Below are positions 1-8,125 of a stretch of DNA of 64,000 bases, in pieces. The first letter of the stretch is position 1. Each line of letters starts with the position of its first letter. Below the pieces are notes generated by a model. It was not told where the DNA came from. It saw nothing but the letters and a program-made list of their open reading frames with translations, and did no database searches. Source of the DNA: Roseateles_B sp041905785 (lineage in GTDB: Bacteria > Pseudomonadota > Gammaproteobacteria > Burkholderiales > Burkholderiaceae_C); NCBI GenBank assembly GCA_041905785.1, contig JAYRKJ010000023.1, positions 26,399 to 90,398 of the forward strand. The letters run 5' to 3'. Position numbers and translations under genes: made by a program.

Positions 1-210
1 CTCGCCATACCCAACCCCCGATCACGCCTGAGCCAGCTCAGGAGCGCCCTCGCCAGCAGCATGGCGTCCCTGGACCGCCGGCGGGCGGCCGACATCCCCA
101 ATGGGTATATCGACGACTATGTCGCGCTGAACTGGCTGAAATGGGACGGCGGCCATCTGCGCCTGACGACGGTAGGCAGCAACATCCTGCAGCAGCTGAA
201 GAATGAGTGA
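1..210 (+). CDS. C-terminal part of a small conserved-looking protein (5' truncated by window edge)
   Basis: An open frame enters from the left edge and ends in TGA at 208-210, giving 69 residues with no stop before the edge. The visible part holds an RSRLSQLRSAL segment, then GYIDDYVALNWLKWDGGHLRLT and a C-terminal NILQQLKNE. It is short, partly basic, and shows no membrane segment. A Met at 61 could be an internal start, but the frame stays open upstream, so the true start is probably outside the window. I do not recognise the family and assign no function. It converges on the minus-strand lipoprotein gene. Confidence 0.6.
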   Translation, partial: LAIPNPRSRLSQLRSALASSMASLDRRRAADIPNGYIDDYVALNWLKWDGGHLRLTTVGSNILQQLKNE

Positions 211-211
211 G

Positions 212-235
212 GCCCTGGCCGGACAGGCCCAGGGC
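212..235. terminator. Possible hairpin between convergent genes
   Basis: GCCCTGG (212-218) pairs with CCAGGGC (229-235), immediately after the stop codon at 210. There is no clear T-run. It could terminate the plus-strand gene or the convergent minus-strand lipoprotein gene. The rest of 236-380 shows nothing I can identify. Confidence 0.3.
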
Positions 236-380
236 AGCGCAAGGATCGGCATCTTTCCGGCCTCCTCGTGCTCTGCAATCCGCGGCCTCGCCCTGCTGCG
301 GTGGGCGCCAGCAACAGCGCCCGCCGTACAGACCTGAACGGCGGGGCGGGCAGTTCGCGCAGCGGCGCCAGGGCCGCGAA

Positions 381-947
381 TCAGCGGCTGGCGGCAGCAG
401 CGGGCGTCGGGGCGACCGGCGCGCAGTGCAGGCCCTGCCCCAGGCCGCGCAGATAGGCCCGGCGTGCCAGGCCGGCTGCGATGGCAGCCGTCACCTCGCG
501 GTTGTAGCGCTCGGCGCCGCTGAGCTTGCGTATCCAGCCGCGGAATGGCAGCAGGCCTTCGGTGGCACTGCGCAGGCCGCTCACGGCGGCGTCGCCAAAG
601 GCATCCCCGGCTTTGCCGAACCAGTCGTCCTCGCCGGGCGCACGCGGGCTGTCGAGATCCTGGCCCAGCACCGCGTTGAGGTCCTGCAACTGCTCCGTCA
701 GCGCAGCGCAGTCGGCCGGCCGCCCATACGGGGCCTGGCGCGCCGCCAACAGCACTTCCGGGATCTTGGCGCGCACCAGGTTCAGGTCCGACAGGGGCGA
801 GACAGCCGCCTCGGCGAGACGGTCTCCGGTGTCGGCCTTCTGACCCGGGGTGTGAACCGTCTGCACCGCGCAGGCCGACAGGCCCGCCAGCAGGACAAGG
901 GAGGCCAGCCACGGCCGTGAGTTCTTGAGCATCAAGGGTTGGGTCAT
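381..947 (-). CDS. Putative outer-membrane lipoprotein of unknown function
   Basis: The chosen ATG is at 945-947, two codons short of the upstream gene's stop, and gives about 188 residues. A second Met at 932 is equally compatible with a signal peptide. The N-terminus MLKNSRPWLASLVLLAG ends in a lipobox LSAC, so the protein should be lipidated at that Cys after signal peptidase II cleavage. The mature part has DLNLVRAKIPEVLLAARQAPY and a central GLRSATEGLLPFRGWIRKLSGAERYNRE segment, without a domain I can name. It follows the 952-1374 gene by only four bases, so the two are probably co-transcribed. Function unknown. Confidence 0.7.
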   Translation of the reverse strand: MTQPLMLKNSRPWLASLVLLAGLSACAVQTVHTPGQKADTGDRLAEAAVSPLSDLNLVRAKIPEVLLAARQAPYGRPADCAALTEQLQDLNAVLGQDLDSPRAPGEDDWFGKAGDAFGDAAVSGLRSATEGLLPFRGWIRKLSGAERYNREVTAAIAAGLARRAYLRGLGQGLHCAPVAPTPAAAASR

Positions 948-951
948 GCCC

Positions 952-1374
952 CTACTGTATGACAGCCCAGGCCTCGGCCCAGCGGTCCAGATCCGGCGGG
1001 CACTGCTTCTTGTTGCCAAAGACGATGGCCTGGCCTCGGCCGCGCTCGACCTTCATGGCCTGGGCTCGAGCGGCGGGCATCACGAAGACCATGGGGTAAG
1101 CCCGCGGCTCCTCGAAGCGCTTGTAATTGAGCAGCACGTAGAAGCGCTGCGCCATCTCGGCCTCGGGCTCGTCGTTGACCAGCCAGCGCCCGTTGTCGGG
1201 CACGCCGCGCACCACCACTTCCAACTGGCGCCCGGCGGGCGTCCTGACCAGCAGCTCGACGCCGCTGAAGCCCCCCAGCGTGGGCACCACCTGGTGACCC
1301 TGGCGCATCAGCTGGCTCATCACAAAAAACTCTGCCGCGCGGCTCACCGCGCGCTCTTTACTGCTCCGGGACAA
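952..1374 (-). CDS. Small protein resembling PD-(D/E)XK nuclease-like endonuclease-fold proteins
   Basis: The start chosen is TTG at 1372-1374 because AGGAG lies seven bases upstream. A GTG at 1399-1401 is an alternative with a poorer site. The 140-residue product starts SRSSKERAVSRAAEFFVMSQ and continues with GGFSGVELLVRTPAGRQLEVVVRG. That order (basic helix, then an acidic residue in a strand, then a strand with E-x-V) resembles small Holliday-junction-resolvase-like and restriction-endonuclease-like proteins that begin with a helix marking 'SKG-AE'. The usual Asp and Lys of the active site are not clearly present (GVELLV and EVVVRG), so catalytic activity is doubtful. It could equally be an unrelated small protein. 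Confidence 0.6.
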   Translation of the reverse strand: MSRSSKERAVSRAAEFFVMSQLMRQGHQVVPTLGGFSGVELLVRTPAGRQLEVVVRGVPDNGRWLVNDEPEAEMAQRFYVLLNYKRFEEPRAYPMVFVMPAARAQAMKVERGRGQAIVFGNKKQCPPDLDRWAEAWAVIQ

Positions 1375-1500
1375 ACACTCGCTCCTGCTGTCATCAATCA
1401 CACCCCCGCCTCGCGGTCCTGCGGGCGGGGGCGCGATTTTGCAGCAAATCCGTACAGCAGATCGGTGCAGCTCAAGCAAGCGGCACCGAGCCGCCGCAAC

Positions 1501-3807
1501 TCAGGGCATATAGCTGAGCTTCAGCTGGGCATTGCTGTAGCTGCTGTAGCCGTAGACGCCGATATAGAGCCAACCCGCAGCCGGGTTGCTGAGCGTGCAG
1601 GTTTCGGTGTTGGTCGATCCCTGCTTGCGGCAGCTGTAGCTGCTGCTGGTGGGCTTGGCGCCAGAGCGGGTGAAGAGGTCCAGATCCCCGCTGCCTCCGC
1701 TGGTGGCCACCGTCAGCGAAGTGGTGCCGGCTGGCACCGCCACCTTCCAGTAGCGCCAGCTGCCGGTCGCACCCGACAGGCCTGTCAAGACCTGACCCTT
1801 GGTGAGCACCGGCACACCGTCGTCGCTGAGCTGCACCAGCTTGCTCGTGCTGGCGCTGAGCCCCTCGTTGTCGGTGACCGTCAGCTGCACGGTGTAGCTG
1901 CCGGCCGCGCCATAGCTGTGCGCCACGGAGGCACCGTTGCCGCTGCTGCCGTCGCCAAAACTCCATTGGCGGCTGGCGATGCTGCCGTCATCGGTGCTGC
2001 GGTCATTGAACTGCACGGTCAGGCCGTTGACGCTGAAGTCGAAGGCCGCCTGTGGAGCCTGCCCGCCACCGCCGCTGCCGATGTCCAGGAACAAGGCGCT
2101 GAAGGCCCCCCAGTTGCCGGCAGCGTCCTTGCCGCGCACATATACCAGGTGGCGTCCGGTGCCCAGGCCCGTCGTGTTCAAGGTTCCACGCACCGCTTCC
2201 ACGCTGCTGTTGAAGGCGCCGTCCACGGCTGCCAGCGGCAGAGGCTGGGCGCCGCCCTGCCATGGCGGTATGTCGACATAGGCCTCGGCCGCGGCAATGG
2301 ACTGTGTGGGTTCGGTGCCGTTGCTCTGGTTGTAGCGGGTGTCATCCACCCGAGCGTCCAGGGTCACGGGCGTGCCGGCGGTCACGCGGCTGGCTGAAAG
2401 GGCCAGTTGCGTGATGTCAGGCCCCGCCGGCGTCTGGTAGGGCGTGCGCACCACCTTGGCGGCATAGATGAGCGCCGGCATGTTGCCGGGCAGTAGAGTG
2501 TTCGTGTAGTAGCTGCATTGCTCGAAGAAGGCCGTGCCCAGTTCGAAGGTGAAGGCGGCCACCCCAAGCTCGCCATAGCTGGGCCCGTCGCTGGTGCCGT
2601 CGGTTTCATACAGGTCCAGGGAACGCTCCGGGGTGTGCCCGTTCCAGTAGGCGAACTTGCGGCCCAGGGTGGCAAGCTGCGTGTCATTGCCCGCCACCGA
2701 CCCGTTCGTGCCCCAGGGCCACAGCAGGAGTCGGCCGTGGCTGTGGATGTCCAGGTGGATGCCGCTGGTGTCCAGCGGCGCCGGGTCCGTGCGGCTGGGC
2801 CCGCGGCGGTCCGGCCACAGTGAGCGGATGTAGGCCTCGACCGCCTTCGTCTCCGGCTCAGACGCCGCGCTGGGGCCCCGATAGGTCTCGTCGCAGGAGT
2901 TGCCGCTGGAGCCGCTGCCGCCGGTGCTGTTCCAGCCGAAGCCGAAGTTTCGATTCAGGTCCGCGCCGCGGCTGTTGCTGGTCGCACCGCAATAGGCCGT
3001 GTTGGTGTTCTTGCGCCACAGCAGGCCCGTCTCCGCCTTCTTGCGGCCATCCGGATTGGTAGACAGCAGCAGGTGGATCTCGTGGTGATCCAGGATCCAG
3101 GTGGCGTCGGCGTCAACGCCATAGCCGTTGAGCAGCTTGCGTGCGAACTCCAGCACCAACGGCGTGGTCGCGTACTCGCGCGCATGGATGCCCGCATTGA
3201 CGAAGAGCTTGGGCTTGCTGCCGCCCACGGAGCTGTTGCTGAGCTTGAGCACGCGCAAGTCATAGCCACCGCTGCCGCGGCTCTTCTCCCAGGAGTCGCC
3301 GATGTCCATCCAGCTCGCCAGCTGCGGCTTGGCATTGACCATGCCCTGGGCCTCGGTGAAGACCTCCTCGACCGTGGGATAGCAGCTGTAGTTCGGGATG
3401 CCGGCCAGCACCTGGCGCTCCCCCGCGGCCAGGGCCAGGCGGCGGCGCTCGCCGGCCTCCATGCGCGCCTGCTCGCGCTGCTGCGTCAGCCAGTGGGGAT
3501 CCGGCTCCAGACGAAAGCCCAGGGCACGCAGTTCGCGGGCCTCGGACGCGTTGACCTGCACGATCACGTAACCCAGCTCGTAGGGCGAGGCCAGCGTTTC
3601 AAACCGATTGTGCGCGATGGCGCGGGCCTTGCGCACGTCGTCGAAGTAGGCCCGCATGGTCTGCCTTGGGGCAGCCTCACGGCCGGGTATCAGCGTCTGG
3701 GCGCCCGGCGTGGCCGGCGCCTGGGCCTGGGCGGCATTCGCGCCGCAGAGGGCCAACGCGGTCAGCATCCCGGCCAGGGGACGCGACCAATAGGCTTGCT
3801 GCTTCAT
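1501..3807 (-). CDS. Secreted M14 zinc carboxypeptidase with PKD and pre-peptidase C-terminal domains
   Basis: The 768-residue protein starts at ATG 3805-3807, with AGGAG eight bases upstream. It begins with a signal peptide (MKQQAYWSRPLAGMLTALAL, cleavage near ANAAQA). The M14 domain covers roughly residues 110-420: zinc ligands in NAGIHAREY (H-x-x-E), substrate-binding residues in STNPDGR and DLNRNFGFGWN, a second zinc His in LDIHSHG, and the catalytic Glu in FTFELG. A PKD domain follows near 590-665 (AAFDFSV, QWSFGDGSS, SYTVQLTVTDNEG), then a PPC-type domain to the C-terminus (SGDLDLFTRSG, LYIGVYGYSSYS). The PKD and PPC modules are typical of extracellular bacterial proteases, and the PPC part may be removed after secretion. 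It probably removes C-terminal residues from external peptides for nutrition. It stands alone, with a 386-bp gap upstream. Confidence 0.93.
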   Translation of the reverse strand: MKQQAYWSRPLAGMLTALALCGANAAQAQAPATPGAQTLIPGREAAPRQTMRAYFDDVRKARAIAHNRFETLASPYELGYVIVQVNASEARELRALGFRLEPDPHWLTQQREQARMEAGERRRLALAAGERQVLAGIPNYSCYPTVEEVFTEAQGMVNAKPQLASWMDIGDSWEKSRGSGGYDLRVLKLSNSSVGGSKPKLFVNAGIHAREYATTPLVLEFARKLLNGYGVDADATWILDHHEIHLLLSTNPDGRKKAETGLLWRKNTNTAYCGATSNSRGADLNRNFGFGWNSTGGSGSSGNSCDETYRGPSAASEPETKAVEAYIRSLWPDRRGPSRTDPAPLDTSGIHLDIHSHGRLLLWPWGTNGSVAGNDTQLATLGRKFAYWNGHTPERSLDLYETDGTSDGPSYGELGVAAFTFELGTAFFEQCSYYTNTLLPGNMPALIYAAKVVRTPYQTPAGPDITQLALSASRVTAGTPVTLDARVDDTRYNQSNGTEPTQSIAAAEAYVDIPPWQGGAQPLPLAAVDGAFNSSVEAVRGTLNTTGLGTGRHLVYVRGKDAAGNWGAFSALFLDIGSGGGGQAPQAAFDFSVNGLTVQFNDRSTDDGSIASRQWSFGDGSSGNGASVAHSYGAAGSYTVQLTVTDNEGLSASTSKLVQLSDDGVPVLTKGQVLTGLSGATGSWRYWKVAVPAGTTSLTVATSGGSGDLDLFTRSGAKPTSSSYSCRKQGSTNTETCTLSNPAAGWLYIGVYGYSSYSNAQLKLSYMP

Positions 3808-4193
3808 CTCGATCTCCTGAGAAATCGCAGGCAGCAAGACATGAAGCGTCCGACGCCACCCGGAACTGCAGCGGTGCCGGCCGCGGGATCCTGCGGCCTG
3901 CAGACGGACGGCGATGCCCGACGGGCGTGCGCGTCCAGTGTTGCCATGCGCGGCCGGCCCGTGGACTGCGGATCGGGTCCTGCGCCACATCGAGAGATCC
4001 CCGTCCCGGCGCATCGCACCGGAACACCCTTGCTCTGTTGTGTCTGACGCCCGTCGCAGCGCCTGTCAGGGATGCGCCGGGGGCTGCGGCCACTGCATGC
4101 CGGAAGGCCGGCGCGCCGCAAGCGAAGTATCGGCAGCAGCGTTGGCCGACGGCCCCGAGCCAACCCTCGGCATCAGCGGCCCCTTGTGCCGCT
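3808..4193. other. Intergenic stretch with no recognisable gene
   Basis: This 386-bp GC-rich stretch separates the fhs stop from the M14 peptidase start. It must hold the peptidase promoter, but I cannot point to convincing -35/-10 boxes. Apart from the AGGAG ribosome-binding site just upstream of 3807, I see no strong hairpin or repeat. Confidence 0.5.
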
Positions 4194-5858
4194 TCAGAAC
4201 AGGCCGTGAATGCGTCCGCCGTCGTCCAGGCCTATGCGTTCCGCGGCAGGCGACTTGGGCAGGCCGGGCATGGTCATGATGTCCCCGCAGATGGCGGTGA
4301 CGAACTCGGCCCCCGCATGCAGGCGCAGCTCGCGAACGCGCAGGCGATGCCCTTGTGGTGCGCCCAGGCGCTTTGCGTCGCTGCTGAAGGAGTACTGGGT
4401 CTTGGCAATGCAGACCGGCAACTGCCCGTGGCCCAGAGCGGTGATTTCTTCCAGCTGTCGAAAGGCCGCCGGTTCGAAGTCGATGTCCTCCGCGCCGTAG
4501 ATGCGCGTGGCTATGGCCTGCAGCTTGTGCGCCAGGCCTTCGTGATCCTGGTAGAGAAGGCCCAGGGGCGGCGCCTCGCCAGCACAAGCCTCGACCACGG
4601 CGCGCGCCAGCTCCTCGGCGCCAGCCCCGCCCTCGGCCCAATGGCTGGCCAGCACGCAACGCACGCCCAAGCGCTCGCAGGCCGTCTGCACCAGGGCGAT
4701 CTCGTCGGGCGTATCGCCGTCGAAGCGGTTGATGGACACGATGGCCGGCAGGCGGTAGTGCTGCTGCACGTTGCGCACATGGCGCTCCAGATTGGCCAGA
4801 CCCAGGCGCAGGGCTTCCAGCGCCCCGTCCGCCTCCTGGCCGTGGTGCTTCAGGGCGCGGATGGTGGCCACGATGACGGCACAGGAAGGCCGCAGCCCGG
4901 ACTTGCGGCACTTGATGTCGATGAACTTCTCGGCGCCCAGGTCGGCGCCGAAGCCCGCCTCCGTCACCACGTAATCGGCCAGGCGCAAGGCGGTGCGCGT
5001 GGCCACCACCGAGTTGCAGCCGTGGGCGATGTTGGCAAAGGGCCCGCCGTGCACGAAGGCAGGATTGCCTTCGAGGGTCTGGACCAGGTTCGGCTGTATC
5101 GCATCCTTGAGCAGGGCCGCCATCGCGCCGTCGGCCTGCAGATCGCGCGCAGTGACGGGCTTTTTGTCCTCGGTGTAGCCGACGACGATCTGGCCCAGCC
5201 GGCGCTTGAGGTCGGCCAGTGAGTCGGCCAGGCACAAAATGGCCATCACCTCGGAGGCCACGACGATGTCAAAGCCGTCCTCGCGCGGATAGCCGTTGCC
5301 CGGCCCGCCCAGCGCGGCGGTGATCTGGCGCAGGGCGCGGTCGTTCATGTCCACCACGCGGCGCCAGCTGATGCGCCGCACATCCAGCCCCAGTACATTG
5401 CCATGGTGGATGTGGTTGTCGATCATTGCGGCCAGCAGGTTGTTGGCCAGGGCGATGGCATGGAAGTCGCCGGTGAAGTGGAGGTTGATGTCCTCCATGG
5501 GCACCACCTGCGCGTGCCCGCCGCCGGCGGCCCCGCCCTTCATGCCGAAGCAGGGGCCCAGCGAGGGTTCGCGCAGGCAGATGACGGCATTGGCGCCGAT
5601 GCGGTTGAGCCCGTCGCCAAGGCCCACCGTGGTGGTGGTCTTGCCTTCGCCGGGCGGCGTCGGCGTGATGGCGGTGACCAGCACCAGCTTGCCGCGCGCA
5701 GGCAGTCTCTCCAGGCGTCGCAGCGCCGCCAGGCTCAGCTTGGCCTTGTAGTGCCCATAGGGGACCAGCTCATCCTCGGCCAGGCCCAGCCGCTCCTGGG
5801 CCAGCGGAAGAATCTTGCGCAAGGACGCGGCCTGGGCAATTTCGATGTCGGTGGGCAT
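4194..5858 (-). CDS. fhs: Formate--tetrahydrofolate ligase
   Basis: Catalyses ATP-dependent formation of 10-formyl-THF from formate and THF, feeding one-carbon units into purine, fMet and serine metabolism in the cytosol. The 554-residue length matches the family. The N-terminal PYGHYKAK and the P-loop TPTPPGEGKTTT (about residues 66-76) are characteristic, as are GMKGGAAGGGHAQVVPMEDINLH and the NRF/DTPDEI segment. The start at 5856-5858 is preceded by CAGGAGCG at good spacing. The gene lies 109 bp downstream of the hydrolase gene on the same strand, so read-through is possible. No riboswitch is evident upstream. Confidence 0.97.
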   Translation of the reverse strand: MPTDIEIAQAASLRKILPLAQERLGLAEDELVPYGHYKAKLSLAALRRLERLPARGKLVLVTAITPTPPGEGKTTTTVGLGDGLNRIGANAVICLREPSLGPCFGMKGGAAGGGHAQVVPMEDINLHFTGDFHAIALANNLLAAMIDNHIHHGNVLGLDVRRISWRRVVDMNDRALRQITAALGGPGNGYPREDGFDIVVASEVMAILCLADSLADLKRRLGQIVVGYTEDKKPVTARDLQADGAMAALLKDAIQPNLVQTLEGNPAFVHGGPFANIAHGCNSVVATRTALRLADYVVTEAGFGADLGAEKFIDIKCRKSGLRPSCAVIVATIRALKHHGQEADGALEALRLGLANLERHVRNVQQHYRLPAIVSINRFDGDTPDEIALVQTACERLGVRCVLASHWAEGGAGAEELARAVVEACAGEAPPLGLLYQDHEGLAHKLQAIATRIYGAEDIDFEPAAFRQLEEITALGHGQLPVCIAKTQYSFSSDAKRLGAPQGHRLRVRELRLHAGAEFVTAICGDIMTMPGLPKSPAAERIGLDDGGRIHGLF

Positions 5859-5967
5859 GCGGCGCTCCTGGTGGGATCGGCAGCGCCTAAAAAGGCAAAG
5901 GCGCGTCAGGACCGGTAGGTCCCGCGCGCCATTGTGGTGCCGCCGCCCGGGAGCGGCAAGGGTCAGG

Positions 5968-7086
5968 TCATGCCAGGTCGCTCAAGGGATGATCCTGCGC
6001 AGACCAGGGGCTCTCGAAGAAGGCGGCCACCATCGCGGGGCTGACATCCTCGATGCGGGCCGGGTTCCAGCGCGGCGAATGGTCCTTGTCCACCGCCAGG
6101 GCACGGATGCCCTCCACCGTTTCACTCGCGGCACCGGGGCGCAGGTGGAAGCAGCGGTGAACCAGGTCGCGCTCCATGCGCAGGTCATCGGCCAGGCTCA
6201 TCTGGCGAGCCCGGCGCAGCTGTTCCAAGGTCACGGCTATCATCAGCGGCGAGCGCTTGCGCAGCGTGGCCAGGGCATGTCGGGCCCACTCGCTGTCATC
6301 GGTGGCCAGCGAGGCCATGATGGCCTGCACGCTGGCGGCACCGAAATGGCCATCGATTTGCCGGCGCAGCTCGCGATGGTCGGGCGTCGGCGCCAGGTCC
6401 ACGCGCTCCATCACCGTGGCCACCACATGCTCGGCGCTGGACTGTGGTCCGCGGCGCAAGGCCTGGATCAAGTCGGGCAAGGCGCTGCTTTGCACGAAGA
6501 CGTCACCCAGGCCCATCTCGATGGCATCGCCGGCCGCAATGGGCTGGCCGGTCAGGGCCAGCCATTCGCCCGTATGACCAGGGCACTGTCCCAGGAAGAA
6601 ACCACCGCCCACGTCTGGGAACAGGCCGATGTTGGTCTCGGGCATGGCCAGCTTGGAGTGCTCGGTCAGCACGCGCAGCCGGGCGCCCTGGCTGATGCCC
6701 ATGCCGCCGCCCATCACCACACCGTCCATCAGGGCGATGTAGGGCTTGGGGAAGTGGTGGATCAGATGGTTGAGCGCGTATTCCTCGGTGAAGAAGTCCT
6801 CCAGCGCCGGGTCGCCCGCCAGCGCGGCCTGGTGGAAGAAGCGAATGTCCCCACCGGCGCAAAAGGCCGCCGGCTTGCCCTCGCGCCCCTGGCCCAGGAC
6901 GGCCACGGCCTGGATGGCCGGTTCGGCAGCCCAGGTCTTCAGCAGCACGGTCAGGTCGCGGATCATGGCCAGCGACAGGGCATTGAGCGCCTGCGGACGG
7001 TTCAGCGTGATCAGGCCCAGGCAGCCATTCACCTCGGCCAGGATCTGGCCTTCGGACTGCAGTGTCGGGATCAGGGGGGACGTCAT
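5968..7086 (-). CDS. Enoyl-CoA hydratase/isomerase-family protein, 3-hydroxyisobutyryl-CoA hydrolase type
   Basis: Crotonase-fold protein of 372 residues, the size of HIBCH-like enzymes rather than simple enoyl-CoA hydratases (about 260). The oxyanion-hole segments are AFCAGGDIR (near 74-82) and MGGGMGIS (near 125-132). The MPETNIGLFPDVGGG motif (near 148-162) carries the Glu and Asp typical of 3-hydroxyisobutyryl-CoA hydrolases, and the C-terminal DKDHSPRWNP is also typical. It likely hydrolyses 3-hydroxyisobutyryl-CoA in valine degradation, which fits the branched-chain oxoacid dehydrogenase genes at 33-37 kb. The start at 7084-7086 has GGAG six bases upstream. Annotation as a generic enoyl-CoA hydratase would also be defensible. 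Confidence 0.9.
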   Translation of the reverse strand: MTSPLIPTLQSEGQILAEVNGCLGLITLNRPQALNALSLAMIRDLTVLLKTWAAEPAIQAVAVLGQGREGKPAAFCAGGDIRFFHQAALAGDPALEDFFTEEYALNHLIHHFPKPYIALMDGVVMGGGMGISQGARLRVLTEHSKLAMPETNIGLFPDVGGGFFLGQCPGHTGEWLALTGQPIAAGDAIEMGLGDVFVQSSALPDLIQALRRGPQSSAEHVVATVMERVDLAPTPDHRELRRQIDGHFGAASVQAIMASLATDDSEWARHALATLRKRSPLMIAVTLEQLRRARQMSLADDLRMERDLVHRCFHLRPGAASETVEGIRALAVDKDHSPRWNPARIEDVSPAMVAAFFESPWSAQDHPLSDLA

Positions 7087-7125
7087 GACTACTCCAAGTT
7101 CTTGTTCAAGGCGCGCGCGCACTCC

Positions 7126-8007
7126 TCAGCGCGAACGCCGCCAGCCCAGCCATTCATTGCCGACCAGCGCGGCCAGCACCATAGCACCACCCCAGAGGGC
7201 CGAGGAAGACGGGGCTTCCCCGGCACCCCACCAGGCCCACAGCACACCGAAGATGACCTCCAGCAAGCCCAGCAAGGCCACCTCGGGCGCCGGCAGCACG
7301 CGGGTGAGGCGCACGACCAGCAGGCAGGGAATGGCCAGCTGCGTCAGGCCCAGGCCGGCCAGCAGGGTCAGGTCATGCGCGTTGCTTGCGAAAGGCCAGG
7401 CCAGAGGCAGCGTCATCAGCGCTGACAGCAATGCGCCGATCAGCACGGCCGGCAGCATGTCCGGCTTCTCCTGCGCCGCGTCACCGTGGGCAATGCGCTG
7501 CAGCAGCGTCCAGTTGGTCGCCGCCGCCAGCGGCACGGCCAGGGCCACGCCCATGCCCGCCAGGCTGGCCGCGCTGCCCTGCATCTCGTGCCCGAACATC
7601 CAGGCGATGCCCGCGCTGCCCAGCACGATGGCCACCCAGGTGCGCAGCGGCAGGCGGTGGTGCAGGAAGAGCCGCGAGAACAGCGCCGTCAGCAGAGGCC
7701 CCAGTGCCATCGTGACCAGCACATTGGCCACCGTGGTCATGGTGATGGCCATCATGAAGGCCGTGAACATCACCGACCAGCACAGCCCCGAGATCCACAC
7801 CGCTCGCGGCATGCGCAGCAGCTGGCGCCAGAAGGCCGCCCCCCGCATCCACGACAGCGCCAGCACCAGCGACAGCGCATTGAAGGCACTGCGCCAGAAC
7901 GTCACCTCGAAGCCCTTCGCGACCTCCAGATGCCTCGACACCACCCCCGCCGTGCTCCACAGCAGGGTCACCAGAATCATCAACAGAACTGCTCGACGAT
8001 GGCTCAT
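7126..8007 (-). CDS. EamA/DMT-family transporter
   Basis: A polytopic inner-membrane protein of about 293 residues, with roughly ten hydrophobic helices in two similar halves. The first helix (AVLLMILVTLLWSTAGVVSRHL) shows the WS-x-x-G-x-x-x-R start of EamA proteins, and the second half resumes at AVPLAAATNWTLLQRI. Such transporters export amino acids or other metabolites, but the substrate cannot be read here. The start is ATG at 8005-8007; an adjoining GTG at 8010 is possible and neither has a clear ribosome-binding site. It lies 39 bp upstream of the hydrolase gene, so co-transcription is plausible. Confidence 0.9.
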   Translation of the reverse strand: MSHRRAVLLMILVTLLWSTAGVVSRHLEVAKGFEVTFWRSAFNALSLVLALSWMRGAAFWRQLLRMPRAVWISGLCWSVMFTAFMMAITMTTVANVLVTMALGPLLTALFSRLFLHHRLPLRTWVAIVLGSAGIAWMFGHEMQGSAASLAGMGVALAVPLAAATNWTLLQRIAHGDAAQEKPDMLPAVLIGALLSALMTLPLAWPFASNAHDLTLLAGLGLTQLAIPCLLVVRLTRVLPAPEVALLGLLEVIFGVLWAWWGAGEAPSSSALWGGAMVLAALVGNEWLGWRRSR

Positions 8008-8054
8008 CACGACAAAACGGCCCCATCGGGGCCGCTCTCAACTATCTGGCTAGA

Positions 8055-8074
8055 ACCCCCTCCCGGAGGGGGGC
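8055..8074 (-). terminator. Possible hairpin downstream of typA
   Basis: A G/C hairpin with CCCCCT (56-61 of this line) facing AGGGGG and a very short loop lies 50 bp past the typA stop. On the minus strand it is followed by TTCT rather than a full T-run. It is a weak candidate for the typA terminator. Confidence 0.3.
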
Positions 8075-8125
8075 TGGGGGGAGCAACATGCCTGCGCGCA
8101 GCGCATGGCGCGCGAGGATGCAGCC

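Noticed and set aside
1398..1440. CCCCCGCC/GGCGGGGG inverted repeat upstream of the PD-(D/E)XK-like gene as a terminator of the carboxypeptidase gene
   Set aside because: The stem has no T-run on the minus strand and would sit close to the next gene's start region, so it remains unproven.
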